Part shown: one piece after another, positions 7,692-15,013 of the stretch | Numbering within the stretch: the first letter of the stretch is position 1 | Layout of the letters: every line of letters starts with the position of its first letter | Translations under genes and position numbers: made by a program | The notes under the pieces: model-generated | What the model was told of the DNA's origin: nothing | The model's input: the letters and a program-made list of their open reading frames with translations, nothing else | Database searches by the model: none | Assembly: GCA_964511015.1 (NCBI GenBank) | Contig: CAZEDX010000048.1 | Location: 1-34,667, forward strand | Direction of reading: 5' to 3' | Length of the DNA: 34,667 bases | DNA from: FEN-1099 sp964511015 | Lineage (GTDB): Bacteria > Lernaellota > Lernaellaia > Lernaellales > Lernaellaceae

Positions 7692-9098
7692 ATGGGCCTG
7701 TACCGCGACGATTTCAGCGACGGCATCCTCTCGATGGAGGACTGGTACACCTACGGCTACCCGAGCGGCGGGTCCGGGGCGGAAAGCGGCGGCCGACTGC
7801 ACCTGCAAAGCGAAGTCGGGGGCATGTTCGTTTCCCAATACCGGCGCTACGTCCAGCCTCCCTTGAAGGTCACGTTCGATTGGGAGACCGACTTCCCCGC
7901 GCTCGCCGAGAACGACATTGTGGAACTGCTGCTCGTCGCGCTGAACGAGTCCGGCGATCAGCTTTGCATCGGCCGGCAATCCAACGCGACGCCGGGCGCC
8001 GACCACGACATCGTTTATGCACGGTGGAAGAACGGGCAGACAGAAGTCGCCCGCGTTGACGTGCCCTGCACGGCGAATTCCGGTACGTTCCAACTGCAAA
8101 TCGGCAACGGTCGCGTGGTGTGCTTGTTCCGCGAACATGCGACCGACTCCTGGACGCAGATCGCTTCGTTTGAGGTGTCTGGCGTGATCTGGTGGACCGC
8201 GGCCAGCGCCCAGAGTCAGCACGCCGCCTACTGCGCCGCGTGGATCGACAACTACGAACTCGCCACGACCGGCTTTTCGGTCGAAACGGTGACACCCGAC
8301 GTGACCAGCCTGCACGCCGCTGAAGTGCTGACGATCCGCGGCTGTGGCTTTCATGCCGATTTCACGGAGGTCACGGTTGGGGGTGAGGCGTGCTCCGTGG
8401 AAGTGGTCAGCGCCGGCCATATGCGCGCCACGACGCCCCACTTCTTGCGCACGGGCGAACTGCCGATTGTCGTGATGCAACCGGACGTCTTCGGGGGCCA
8501 GTATAAAGGGGAACAGATCACTTTCGAAAATAATCTGTCCGTGCGCGACAGGTTCCTCCGCGTTCTTCTCGCGGCCACCGAGCGGGCCTGGTCGCCGACG
8601 ATCGACTCGACCGGCTACCGCGTGCTCGCGGCGATCGCGGCGGGGCGCGAACGCAGCCGCGCCGTGGCACTGGCCATGTACGCCCAGGCACTGCCCGAGA
8701 CGGCCGATCTGGCGACCGGTCTGCCGTGGCACGACCGCGACCTCGATCTGCCCGATCGCGCCGAACTCACGCTGGCCCAACGGCGGGCTCGCGTCCGCGC
8801 AAAAATCAACGAGCAGCCGTCGCTCGCTTGGGGCGTCATGCTCGACGCCGTGAGGCCGTACTGCGTGGACGAACCGGTGCTGCACGAGGTCGAAGGATAT
8901 GACGAGTACGGCGACTCGATCTGGACGATGTGGATCGAAGTCGATGACGACGACATTAACAACCCAAGCTGGGACTGGCGAGAGGCCGAGCGCTCGCTGC
9001 GCGCAGCAAAGGCCGGCTTCGCCGGCGCGTGGATCGGCCGGGCCGGTTTCACGCCGGGCAAATCCATTCCGGGACGCGACGTGCCCGTGGAGGTATAG
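7692..9098 (+). CDS. Mu gp48/YmfQ-like baseplate-periphery protein with N-terminal concanavalin-like and IPT/TIG domains
   Basis: A 468-residue, three-part protein. Residues 1-190 (YRDDFSDGILSMEDWYTYGY...) have the strand pattern of a LamG/concanavalin-like carbohydrate-binding sandwich. Residues 195-270 read as an IPT/TIG immunoglobulin-like domain: VTPDVTSLHAAEVLTIRGCG..TVGGEACSVEVVSAG. Residues 280-390 match the gp48/YmfQ (DUF2313) baseplate protein, with RERSRAVALAMYAQALPET and LTLAQRRARVRAKINEQPS. The typical gp48 is only about 180-200 residues, so the two binding domains are an added N-terminal block. The start ATG follows the gp47 stop by one base. I infer a role linking baseplate and fibre, with surface adhesion. 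Confidence 0.72.
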   Translation: MGLYRDDFSDGILSMEDWYTYGYPSGGSGAESGGRLHLQSEVGGMFVSQYRRYVQPPLKVTFDWETDFPALAENDIVELLLVALNESGDQLCIGRQSNATPGADHDIVYARWKNGQTEVARVDVPCTANSGTFQLQIGNGRVVCLFREHATDSWTQIASFEVSGVIWWTAASAQSQHAAYCAAWIDNYELATTGFSVETVTPDVTSLHAAEVLTIRGCGFHADFTEVTVGGEACSVEVVSAGHMRATTPHFLRTGELPIVVMQPDVFGGQYKGEQITFENNLSVRDRFLRVLLAATERAWSPTIDSTGYRVLAAIAAGRERSRAVALAMYAQALPETADLATGLPWHDRDLDLPDRAELTLAQRRARVRAKINEQPSLAWGVMLDAVRPYCVDEPVLHEVEGYDEYGDSIWTMWIEVDDDDINNPSWDWREAERSLRAAKAGFAGAWIGRAGFTPGKSIPGRDVPVEV

Positions 9099-10289
9099 AT
9101 GGCCGCACACGGCAGAATTAATGAAAACGACGGCCAACTGACGGTCATGCCGTCCTGGTTCAACAACCTGTTTCGTCAACTCAAGCTGTTGTTCCGGCCG
9201 GGCCTGGTGTGCGCCGAAGAGAGTGCGCTCGGCCGCATTCACATCGACTCCGCCACCCGCGCCAGTGTAACCATGCCGGAAAATGACGAATTCGTTTTCA
9301 GCGGCGGGCAATTCATGCAGGAAGTCCATCAGGACTATGTGAATTTTGTAGACGAGGTTCCCGATTACTACGGGATCGCGCTCGACGCCCGGATCAACAA
9401 CAACGTGGCGTGCCCGCGCTTCGAGATTTGGACGCGCAAGTACCGGCTGGGAGAAACCGGTCCGCTGGAAGGCAGCGCTCTCGCGCTGGCCCAACTCCTG
9501 GGCGACGAGAAGCAATTTGCGACGGTCGGCTACCTGCAATGGACCGGCGAGGCGCTATTGCCCGTGCCGGTGAACAGTGCGGTCCGAAAATTGTTGTTCG
9601 GGATTCTGCCGACCGCCAACGCTTACCGCGGCCCGCTGGTCGTGCGGGAAGGCGAGCAGATCGCGCTGGGCGACGACGTGAAAATCGGTCCGGACGCGCC
9701 GACCGACCCGAACTTGCTCGTTACGCCCGCCAACCTGCAACTCGTCATCGGCTGGATGATGAAGCTGTTCGTCGGGCCGAATGCCGACTGGCGCTTCGGC
9801 CGCAACGGCGAATTCCGGTTCGACGAGGCGCTGCTGCGGCTGGCCGGCGACTCGCTGCTGCAGCTCGTCAACTCGACGCTCGACCTGCAGGGAACCCCGG
9901 CGTATTTGTCCGGCGGCGCCGCACTGCGTTTTCGTAATTGGTTTCATCCGGACACGTGGCGTTCCAACGAGTTCACCGTCGAGGATTTTCCCAAGGTCCA
10001 GGCGAGCATTGCCGAAGACGGAACGATCGAAGAGGAGCGCGGGGTGTCCCGCGTCGAGCGCGGCCTCACCGGCGAATACAACGTCTATTTCAAGTCGCAG
10101 TTCGGCAACGCCTACTACCGTGTCTCGGTGCAGCCAATCGACACGTCCTTCATCGCGGTGAAACGAGTGGTCCGGCATACCAACTACATTGAGGTGATCC
10201 TTTACCAGCCGGCGACCGGCGACAACATCGATTGCGCGTTCACGCTGACTATCCACGGTCGCATGTCGTCGCTGCCGACTCCGGCGTGA
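9099..10289 (+). CDS. Putative tail fibre / receptor-binding protein
   Basis: A 396-residue protein following the gp48 homologue, where Mu encodes its tail fibre. The N-terminus (about 1-110) includes ESALGRIHIDSATRASVTMPENDEF, and the protein is strand-rich throughout, with no transmembrane segment. There are no collagen-like repeats and no recognised enzymatic motif. GGAGGT at 9090-9095 is a good ribosome site for ATG 9099. I could not match it to a named family; the fibre call rests on position and composition. No separate fibre assembly chaperone follows. Confidence 0.5.
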   Translation: MAAHGRINENDGQLTVMPSWFNNLFRQLKLLFRPGLVCAEESALGRIHIDSATRASVTMPENDEFVFSGGQFMQEVHQDYVNFVDEVPDYYGIALDARINNNVACPRFEIWTRKYRLGETGPLEGSALALAQLLGDEKQFATVGYLQWTGEALLPVPVNSAVRKLLFGILPTANAYRGPLVVREGEQIALGDDVKIGPDAPTDPNLLVTPANLQLVIGWMMKLFVGPNADWRFGRNGEFRFDEALLRLAGDSLLQLVNSTLDLQGTPAYLSGGAALRFRNWFHPDTWRSNEFTVEDFPKVQASIAEDGTIEEERGVSRVERGLTGEYNVYFKSQFGNAYYRVSVQPIDTSFIAVKRVVRHTNYIEVILYQPATGDNIDCAFTLTIHGRMSSLPTPA

Positions 10290-10296
10290 GGTGACT

Positions 10297-10860
10297 ATGG
10301 ACAAGAGCAAATATTCAGTGGCGAAGTTCGGCGGCCTGATTCCGCCGCCAAAAGGGCGCGCCGAGTGGGAGCGCGTGTTCGGCAAGCCGGACGGAACCGC
10401 CGGCTGGGAAGCACGGCACATTGGCTTTTGCGACTTGTCGGACCTGCGGGACAAGGTCGGGCATTTGTACTACCCGGCAGGCGACAAGCGGCTCGACTTC
10501 TTCGGCACACGTCTCAATCCATATACCGGCGACCGCGGCTACGGCTTCGCCTGCAACCGCGCCGTCGAGACCGCATTCCACGCGCTCTTCGCTGCGTGGG
10601 CGAAAGCCGACGTGCTGCGCTGGTTGCGCACGTTCGACGGCAGCTACATCTACCGCGCAACAAGGGGAAGCGGATCACTGAGTCCGCATTCCTACGGCAT
10701 GGCGATCGATCTGGATGCGCAATGGAACCAACTCGGCTGGGGTCCGGAACAGTACGAGATGCATCCGGACGTCGTCGCGATCGCGGAACAACTAGGTTTT
10801 ACGTGGGGCGGGCGATTCAGCCGGCCCGATGCGATGCACTTTCAATACGGGTCCTATTGA
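10297..10860 (+). CDS. M15-family peptidase endolysin (D-Ala-D-Ala/L-Ala-D-Glu carboxypeptidase-like)
   Basis: A 187-residue protein. Zinc-ligand signatures of M15 peptidases are present: SPHSYGMAIDLD (His131, Asp138) and DAMHF (His181). An Arg (Arg120) in YIYRAT precedes the first motif as in VanY/phage endolysins. The domain fills residues 80-187, and no cell-wall-binding module or signal peptide is seen. It would cut the peptide crosslinks of peptidoglycan at host lysis. ATG 10297 is preceded by GAGGTG at 10288-10293; GTG 10291 would overlap that site. No holin or spanin gene is recognisable nearby, which is odd for a lysis cassette. Confidence 0.85.
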   Translation: MDKSKYSVAKFGGLIPPPKGRAEWERVFGKPDGTAGWEARHIGFCDLSDLRDKVGHLYYPAGDKRLDFFGTRLNPYTGDRGYGFACNRAVETAFHALFAAWAKADVLRWLRTFDGSYIYRATRGSGSLSPHSYGMAIDLDAQWNQLGWGPEQYEMHPDVVAIAEQLGFTWGGRFSRPDAMHFQYGSY

Positions 10861-11025
10861 GCCGGTAACGGTCTTTGAAAATCTGTTTAGCAGCCCCTTA
10901 GAAGGGGGACAGAGTTCCGGGTGTGACAGCACCCGAAACCGACCGCGTACGAGCCGCGGCCCCGACATGCGCCGGCTGTCCCAAAGAGCACAGCGAGAAT
11001 AGACCGGCGCGGAAACGGAGGCAAC
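10861..11025 (+). other. Structured non-coding gap between endolysin and methyltransferase
   Basis: 165 bases with no supported gene. Two compact hairpins lie in tandem: CCCCTT/AAGGGG (10894-10907, tiny loop) and CGGGTG/CACCCG (10918-10935, six-base loop). More GC-rich self-complementary sequence follows up to the GGAGG at 11017-11021 that serves the methyltransferase. The first hairpin may end the late transcript, although no T-run follows. The region could also be a small RNA or the methyltransferase leader. Confidence 0.4.
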
Positions 11026-11997
11026 TTGGAATCGATCAGCATTGTTAGTCTGTTTTCGGGCTGTGGAGGATTCGACCTTGGCGCACGAGGCGGCTTCAGC
11101 TTTCTCGGCCGCCGTTATTCGCGATTGCGGACCAACGTCATCATGGCCGTCGATTTCGACCGCGAGGTTTCAGCGATCTACCGGGAGAACATTGGTCCGA
11201 TTACCATCGCCGACGTGGGCGCAATCAAGAAATGGCCCCAGGTCGATCTGGTGACCGGCGGCCCGCCATGCCAGCCTTTCAGCCTGGCGAGGCCGACTTC
11301 ACCCGGCGCCGGCGACAGCCGGAACGGCATTCCGATCTTTGTGAAGGTCGTGGGCGCGATCCGGCCGAAAGCGTTCCTCATGGAGAACGTGGTCGGTCTG
11401 GTATGGCTGAAGAAGCACCGGGCGTACTTTGACGGCGTGATCGCCGAATTCCAGCGGCTGGGCTATCGCACGGAGTGGCGGCGGCTCAACGCGGCCGACT
11501 TCGGCGTGCCGCAAACGCGGGAGCGCGTGATCGTGCAGGGAGTCCGGAGCGACGTTGCCGGCGGTCCCTGGTGGCCGCAGCAGACCCACGCGGAAGATCC
11601 GAGCAACGGATTGAAGCGGTGGATTACCTGCCGCCAGGCGATCGCCGATTTGCAGGCCCCACTTCATACCCGGCCCAAGCTACGGGCTATTGCGGAAGAC
11701 CAACTATTGACCTCGTTTAAGTCCGGAGCCCACCGCCAGGCGGCGGACAAGCCGTTTCGAACTGTCACTGTCACCAACAGCGCCGGCGACAAGATCTACC
11801 ATCCTTGGTATGACCGGCCGCTGACCTTGAACGAGTTGAAGCGCGCCTGCAGCTTTCCGGACTCCTTTGTGATCCAACGTCGGACCAAGGGCCTGGGTAA
11901 CGCGGTTCCGCCGGTGTTCGCGTGGCACCTGGTTCGAGCGGTGGCAAAGGGGCTCAGCAATGGTTCATCCCGGCGCCCCGCGCGCCGGCCGAAATAG
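11026..11997 (+). CDS. DNA (cytosine-5-)-methyltransferase
   Basis: A 323-residue C5-methyltransferase with the motifs in canonical order: I (SLFSGCGGFDLG, residues 8-19, SAM loop), IV (GGPPCQPFS, catalytic Cys82), VI (MENV, 119-122), VIII (QTRERV, 163-168), IX (TLNELKRACSFPDSF) and X (GLGNAVPPVFAW, 289-300). The target-recognition region lies at about 175-260 and is short, so the recognition site is probably small. GGAGG at 11017-11021 supports the TTG start at 11026. No restriction nuclease gene lies beside it, so it looks like an orphan. It occupies the right-end place that carries DNA modification genes in Mu, so protection of phage DNA from host restriction is the likely role. The C-terminal SSRRPARRPK tail is basic. 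Confidence 0.93.
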   Translation: MESISIVSLFSGCGGFDLGARGGFSFLGRRYSRLRTNVIMAVDFDREVSAIYRENIGPITIADVGAIKKWPQVDLVTGGPPCQPFSLARPTSPGAGDSRNGIPIFVKVVGAIRPKAFLMENVVGLVWLKKHRAYFDGVIAEFQRLGYRTEWRRLNAADFGVPQTRERVIVQGVRSDVAGGPWWPQQTHAEDPSNGLKRWITCRQAIADLQAPLHTRPKLRAIAEDQLLTSFKSGAHRQAADKPFRTVTVTNSAGDKIYHPWYDRPLTLNELKRACSFPDSFVIQRRTKGLGNAVPPVFAWHLVRAVAKGLSNGSSRRPARRPK

Positions 11998-12080
11998 GCG
12001 ACGGTCAACGACCGAAGCCGAGAGAAACGAACAGCGCCGACATCCACGGAAGATGCCGACGCTGCTCGTGTTTTTTGTTG

Positions 12081-12152
12081 CGCGCACAACATTCGACCGA
12101 GATAACTAAGCAGAAATGCTCGTTACGCGCACAACATACTACCTAGATAACT
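12081..12152. repeat. Two 27-bp direct repeats near the prophage right end
   Basis: Copies at 12081-12107 and 12126-12152 share 24 of 27 bases. Each starts CGCGCACAACAT and ends AGATAACT, and they are offset by 45 bp. They lie just inside the putative right terminus and outside any phage gene. This is the layout expected of inner transposase-binding sites in a Mu-type end, but a regulator-binding role is possible. Confidence 0.7.
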
Positions 12153-13285
12153 CAGTCATGTTCGGCGACGTTGTTCTCGTAATTTGCCAAACCATGTTGT
12201 AACATTTGCCAAACCATTTTGCGGCCTACATGTTCCACCCACTCGGCCATCCCGGCCCGTTTTCCACCGGTACGGATGGGGGGGATATGGAGCGTGCCGC
12301 CGTGGTGGTAGATCTCGCGCACCCGCGGCTGCCATTCACCGAGGTAGTCGTCCCGCTCGTCGAACTGCAACGCATTTCGTTGGCGCGACATTTCATCCTG
12401 AATTCTTTCTTCCGACATCGCCCAGATGCGCTGCCAGGCGGCGTTATACTGCAACAGCGTTCCGTCAGGCGCGCGCACAGAGATGCCCAACGGCGAGTTG
12501 TCGACCACCGCGCTGTTGAACACCTCGCTGTTTTCCAGAGCCCGATAAGCCTGGCGCCGCTCGGCGGATTCGGCTTGGAGCAGGATATTGGCTTTTTCCA
12601 ATTCTTCCTGCGCGCGGCGGCGTTCCATCACCTCCAAACGCAACATCATGTTGGTCTCTTCCAGGTCGCGGGTCTGCAGACCCAATTGGGTCAGCGAACG
12701 CTGGAGGTTTGTGATGAGGGTGTTCTGCGCGAAGATGAGCACAGCGGCCAGCAGAATGAAAAGACAGACCGCGACCGCCCAGGTCAGGCCGGTTGTGGAA
12801 TTGGTCATGGTTTTCAGGCTGATCGGAATCCAACCATTGACCAGCGCCGCGCCAATTGCGGCAATGCCCGACACGCTGAGTATGGTTGCCACCAGGCCGG
12901 CTTTCCGGCCCAGCAGAATCGTGGCCAATAGAGTGAAGGCCAATAGGAACTCAATGCCGGCGCCGGAGGTGCCGAATGCCGCCAATAGCATGACGCCGAA
13001 CAGGTACAATGCACACAGCACGGACACCGCCATGTGTTCGAACGGCACCCGCTTCTTGACTGCCACCGCCAATAGCGTCAACACGAACAGGACGAGATAG
13101 ATCGCAATGATCCACCAACGTTGTTGGGGCAAAAGTTTGACCACCCCGAGCAACAAGACGGGCGGGGTCAATAAGGCAAAGGCATTGATGATCCGAGCCA
13201 GCACCTCGCGGCGAACTTGCAGATAGCCGGCAGCCCAGTCACGTGCGTGCGGACCCGGCGCCTTATTTTTCTCAAGCGTTGCCAA
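12152..13285 (-). CDS. Membrane sensor with coiled coil and PAS domain, apparently truncated by the prophage
   Basis: A 377-residue reading frame. Six hydrophobic segments at about residues 31-51, 57-75, 84-102, 108-124, 127-147 and 165-187 form a membrane input domain. A coiled coil follows (about 190-250, with LEETNMMLRLEVMERRRAQE). Residues 255-352 are a PAS domain (VVDNSPLGISVRAPDGTLLQ...). Where a PAS domain should finish its last strands the sequence changes to VGRKMVWQMLQHGLANYENN, encoded by the putative phage-end repeats. There is no kinase, GGDEF or other output domain. The missing 3' part should lie left of the prophage. The TTG start at 13285 follows GGGGA at a suitable distance; the frame is open further upstream but offers no better start. 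Confidence 0.7.
   Translation of the reverse strand: MATLEKNKAPGPHARDWAAGYLQVRREVLARIINAFALLTPPVLLLGVVKLLPQQRWWIIAIYLVLFVLTLLAVAVKKRVPFEHMAVSVLCALYLFGVMLLAAFGTSGAGIEFLLAFTLLATILLGRKAGLVATILSVSGIAAIGAALVNGWIPISLKTMTNSTTGLTWAVAVCLFILLAAVLIFAQNTLITNLQRSLTQLGLQTRDLEETNMMLRLEVMERRRAQEELEKANILLQAESAERRQAYRALENSEVFNSAVVDNSPLGISVRAPDGTLLQYNAAWQRIWAMSEERIQDEMSRQRNALQFDERDDYLGEWQPRVREIYHHGGTLHIPPIRTGGKRAGMAEWVEHVGRKMVWQMLQHGLANYENNVAEHD
12182..12225. repeat. Two adjacent 22-bp repeats at the putative phage right end
   Basis: Units 12182-12203 and 12204-12225 share the 14-base core ATTTGCCAAACCAT and 18 of 22 bases overall. They abut with no spacer. Two abutting 22-bp sites starting about 5 bp from the terminus is the arrangement of R1 and R2 in phage Mu; the sequence itself differs from the Mu consensus. 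Confidence 0.65.
12226..12235. other. Probable prophage right terminus / host junction (attR)
   Basis: Host coding sense (minus strand, PAS domain) is good up to ..AEWVEH, encoded at about 12231 and above. To the left the frame runs through the 22-bp repeats and loses PAS character. The phage strand would end ..CTACA-3' at 12230, i.e. 5'-TGTAGG on the other strand. The five host bases after it (12231-12235) would be one copy of the target duplication. CA dinucleotides at 12236-12237 and 12240-12241 are less favoured alternatives. Confidence 0.5.
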
Positions 13286-13377
13286 GCTGGAACGTCCCCA
13301 GTCAATCAGACCTGGATATGCGTCGACCTCGAGGTTGATTCGTTTTCTTTCTTTCGGTCGATAGCTTGCACTCTCTT

Positions 13378-13406
13378 AGCATATTTGGCGGCCGATCAAA
13401 AGTGAA
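13378..13406 (-). promoter_or_regulatory. Candidate sigma70 promoter for the membrane sensor gene
   Basis: On the minus strand, TTCACT (13406-13401), a 17-base spacer and TATGCT (13383-13378). The predicted start of transcription is about 85 bases before the TTG start codon. Confidence 0.4.
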
Positions 13407-13467
13407 CGCCCTTCCTTTGTTGGCGTGCTGGTATAGGGCTTGGATCACATGTCATTCCGTTTTTGGG

Positions 13468-13496
13468 TTGACAAAACTTCACGAACACACTAAACA
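13468..13496 (+). promoter_or_regulatory. Sigma70-type promoter of the MgtE_N/Nramp operon
   Basis: A perfect -35 TTGACA (13468-13473), a 17-base spacer and -10 TAAACA (13491-13496). Transcription from about 13503 would give a leader of about 225 bases before the ATG at 13728. Confidence 0.6.
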
Positions 13497-13502
13497 ATCA
13501 AG

Positions 13503-13727
13503 CGAATTGTGCGGTCGCTCGTAATAGGCGGCCGTGGTGAAAGGGACCTTAGAATGGACGACGGACCAAGTAGCAGCGAAGTACCCCTGGCAAGGGGACC
13601 GGTGTGCGGCTGGTGGGCCGTCGTTGCCTGCCAGTAGCCGACCAATAACATCTTCCACGTTGCCAGGGTAGCCGCTGGGACGCCTGTCCCCGACTCGTGC
13701 GTTGAATCGCTTTCGAGGAGGTGGGCC
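13503..13727 (+). promoter_or_regulatory. Long structured 5' leader of the metal-transport operon
   Basis: The leader holds a long-range 7-bp pairing (13558-13564 with 13618-13624) that encloses a tight hairpin CCCCT-GGCA-AGGGG (13584-13597). A near-perfect pairing of about 13608-13617 with CCAGTAGCCG at 13631-13640 is an alternative that would overlap it. A second compact hairpin GGGAC-GCCT-GTCCC (13677-13690) stands shortly before the ribosome site GAGGAGGTG (13715-13723). Such a leader before metal-transport genes suggests a riboswitch or attenuator. I could not match the hallmark bases of the M-box or of the yybP-ykoY (Mn2+) aptamer. Confidence 0.4.
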
Positions 13728-15011
13728 ATGGTGCAATCCGTGGTCGGACACAACGGGCAGCAGGTAACCTTTTGTTACCTCTCGGAACTATTGGGCAAAA
13801 AGGTTTATGGCCCGGGCGGACAGTTGCTCGGATCGGTGCAGGACCTGATTGCCACAATGAGCGGTAACTATCCGGAAGTAGACGCTTTTGTGCTTAAGAG
13901 CGGAAGCAAGCGCCGGGTATTGCCGATCGGTGCCGATGACTTCATTCAACTTGCACGCGCCAAACGGCTACAGGTTAGCGCCGCTGCGGAAACCTACGAA
14001 ATCGGGCCGCAGCAGTTTCCGGTTCGAGACACGTTGTATGACAAACAGATCGTGGATATCAACGGTGCCAAGGTCGAGCGCGTGAACGACGTGCATTTCT
14101 TTGTCTACGGCGACAAGAAATACCTGGTGCATGTGGATGTCGGCTTTACTGGTTTGTCGCGTCGCCTGGGGTTCGAAGGCGGCGTGCGTTCGTTAGCCCG
14201 CCTGTTTGGCCGCGAACTCAAAGACGAGTTTATCAGTTGGAAATTCGTGCAGCCGTTGTCGGACAAGGCCACCAGCCCCGTGCAGGTTTCGTTGCGGCAG
14301 GAACAGATCAAACAGCTCCACGCCGGCGAGTTGGCCGACATCATTGAGGAACTCGACCGCGACGAACGTGTCAGCCTGGTCAAATCAATCGACGCCGAAG
14401 ACGCCGCTGACGCTTTGGAAGAAGCCGACATGGCGGTCCAGACCGCCATCATCCGCGACCTGGAGCCGGAGAAGGCGGCCGACATTATCGAAGAAATGGA
14501 GCCCGCGGCAGCCGCCGACCTGATGGACACGCTGCCCGAGAAGACCCAGCAATCCATCATGGCCGAGATGGAAGACGATGAACGGTCACAGATCGAACGA
14601 TTGACGAGCGCCGAGGAAGATACCGCCGCTTCGCTGATGACCGTCGAATATGTGGCCTGCGCCGCCGACCGGCGCGTGGCCGACGCCTTACGGTTGATCA
14701 AACAACGGGCCGACGAGATCGAATCGATCGCTTATGTCTATTGTCTTGATGACGAAGAGCGCCTGATCGGCGTCGTTTCGTTGCGCGACTTGATCCTGGC
14801 CGAACCAGAAACCGCCTTGGCCGAGGTCATGCACCGCCGACTGGCCACTCTGCGTCCGGACCAGGACCGGGAAGAGGTCGCCGAACAGATGATGAAATTC
14901 CGTTTCAGCGCGCTGCCGGTGGTGGACGAAGAGGGGCGCGTGCAAGGTATTGTTGATTTCAAGAGTTCGTTCGACGAGCTGGTGCGTTACTACTACCGTC
15001 TCGCGAGCTGA
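13728..15011 (+). CDS. PRC-barrel / MgtE_N / CBS-pair soluble protein (MgtE regulatory region without channel)
   Basis: A 427-residue cytosolic protein. Two PRC-barrel-like domains come first (about residues 15-85, CYLSELLGKKVYGPGGQLLG.., and 95-150, RDTLYDKQIVDINGAKVERV). The MgtE N-terminal superhelix follows (about 190-290, with repeating units such as ELADIIEELDRDERVSLVKS), then a CBS pair (about 300-420, ASLMTVEYVACAADRRVADA). The five-helix MgtE channel is absent. In MgtE these N and CBS domains bind Mg2+ and gate the channel, so this protein probably senses Mg2+ or Mn2+ and acts on the Nramp-type transporter two bases downstream. ATG 13728 has a strong GAGGAGGTG site. Such PRC-MgtE_N-CBS proteins are known next to Nramp genes, so the pair looks functional. 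Confidence 0.85.
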   Translation: MVQSVVGHNGQQVTFCYLSELLGKKVYGPGGQLLGSVQDLIATMSGNYPEVDAFVLKSGSKRRVLPIGADDFIQLARAKRLQVSAAAETYEIGPQQFPVRDTLYDKQIVDINGAKVERVNDVHFFVYGDKKYLVHVDVGFTGLSRRLGFEGGVRSLARLFGRELKDEFISWKFVQPLSDKATSPVQVSLRQEQIKQLHAGELADIIEELDRDERVSLVKSIDAEDAADALEEADMAVQTAIIRDLEPEKAADIIEEMEPAAAADLMDTLPEKTQQSIMAEMEDDERSQIERLTSAEEDTAASLMTVEYVACAADRRVADALRLIKQRADEIESIAYVYCLDDEERLIGVVSLRDLILAEPETALAEVMHRRLATLRPDQDREEVAEQMMKFRFSALPVVDEEGRVQGIVDFKSSFDELVRYYYRLAS

Positions 15012-15013
15012 GA

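Larger units (their letters stand above)
1..12230 (+). mobile_element. Mu-like transposable prophage, right part (left end outside window)
   Basis: Thirteen consecutive + strand genes reproduce the phage Mu tail order from sheath to fibre. They are followed by an endolysin and a DNA methyltransferase at the right edge. Past the methyltransferase the DNA holds two families of direct repeats, and then a probable terminus whose minus-strand reading begins 5'-TGTAGG. This fits the 5'-TG ends of Mu-type elements. The host sensor gene on the other side is cut in the middle of its PAS domain. No integrase, repressor or transposase gene is visible, because the left part lies outside the window. The element type is inferred from gene content and end structure; the exact right boundary (12230) is a best estimate. 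Confidence 0.75.
13286..13727. other. Divergent intergenic region of 442 bp
   Basis: The region separates the minus-strand sensor gene from the plus-strand metal operon. It holds two back-to-back promoter candidates and the structured leader listed separately. The small open frames inside it overlap these elements and have no ribosome sites, so I see no gene here. Confidence 0.6.

Noticed and set aside
7653..9539. Long minus-strand open frame (628 codons) opposite the gp48-like and fibre genes
   Set aside because: It is antisense to well-supported phage genes, has no family motifs, and reflects high GC codon bias.
12206..12931. Plus-strand open frame of 241 codons
   Set aside because: It is antisense to the membrane sensor and has no recognisable domain.
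13503..13727. M-box or yybP-ykoY riboswitch
   Set aside because: I looked for the hallmark conserved bases of both aptamers and did not find them; only generic structure is supported.
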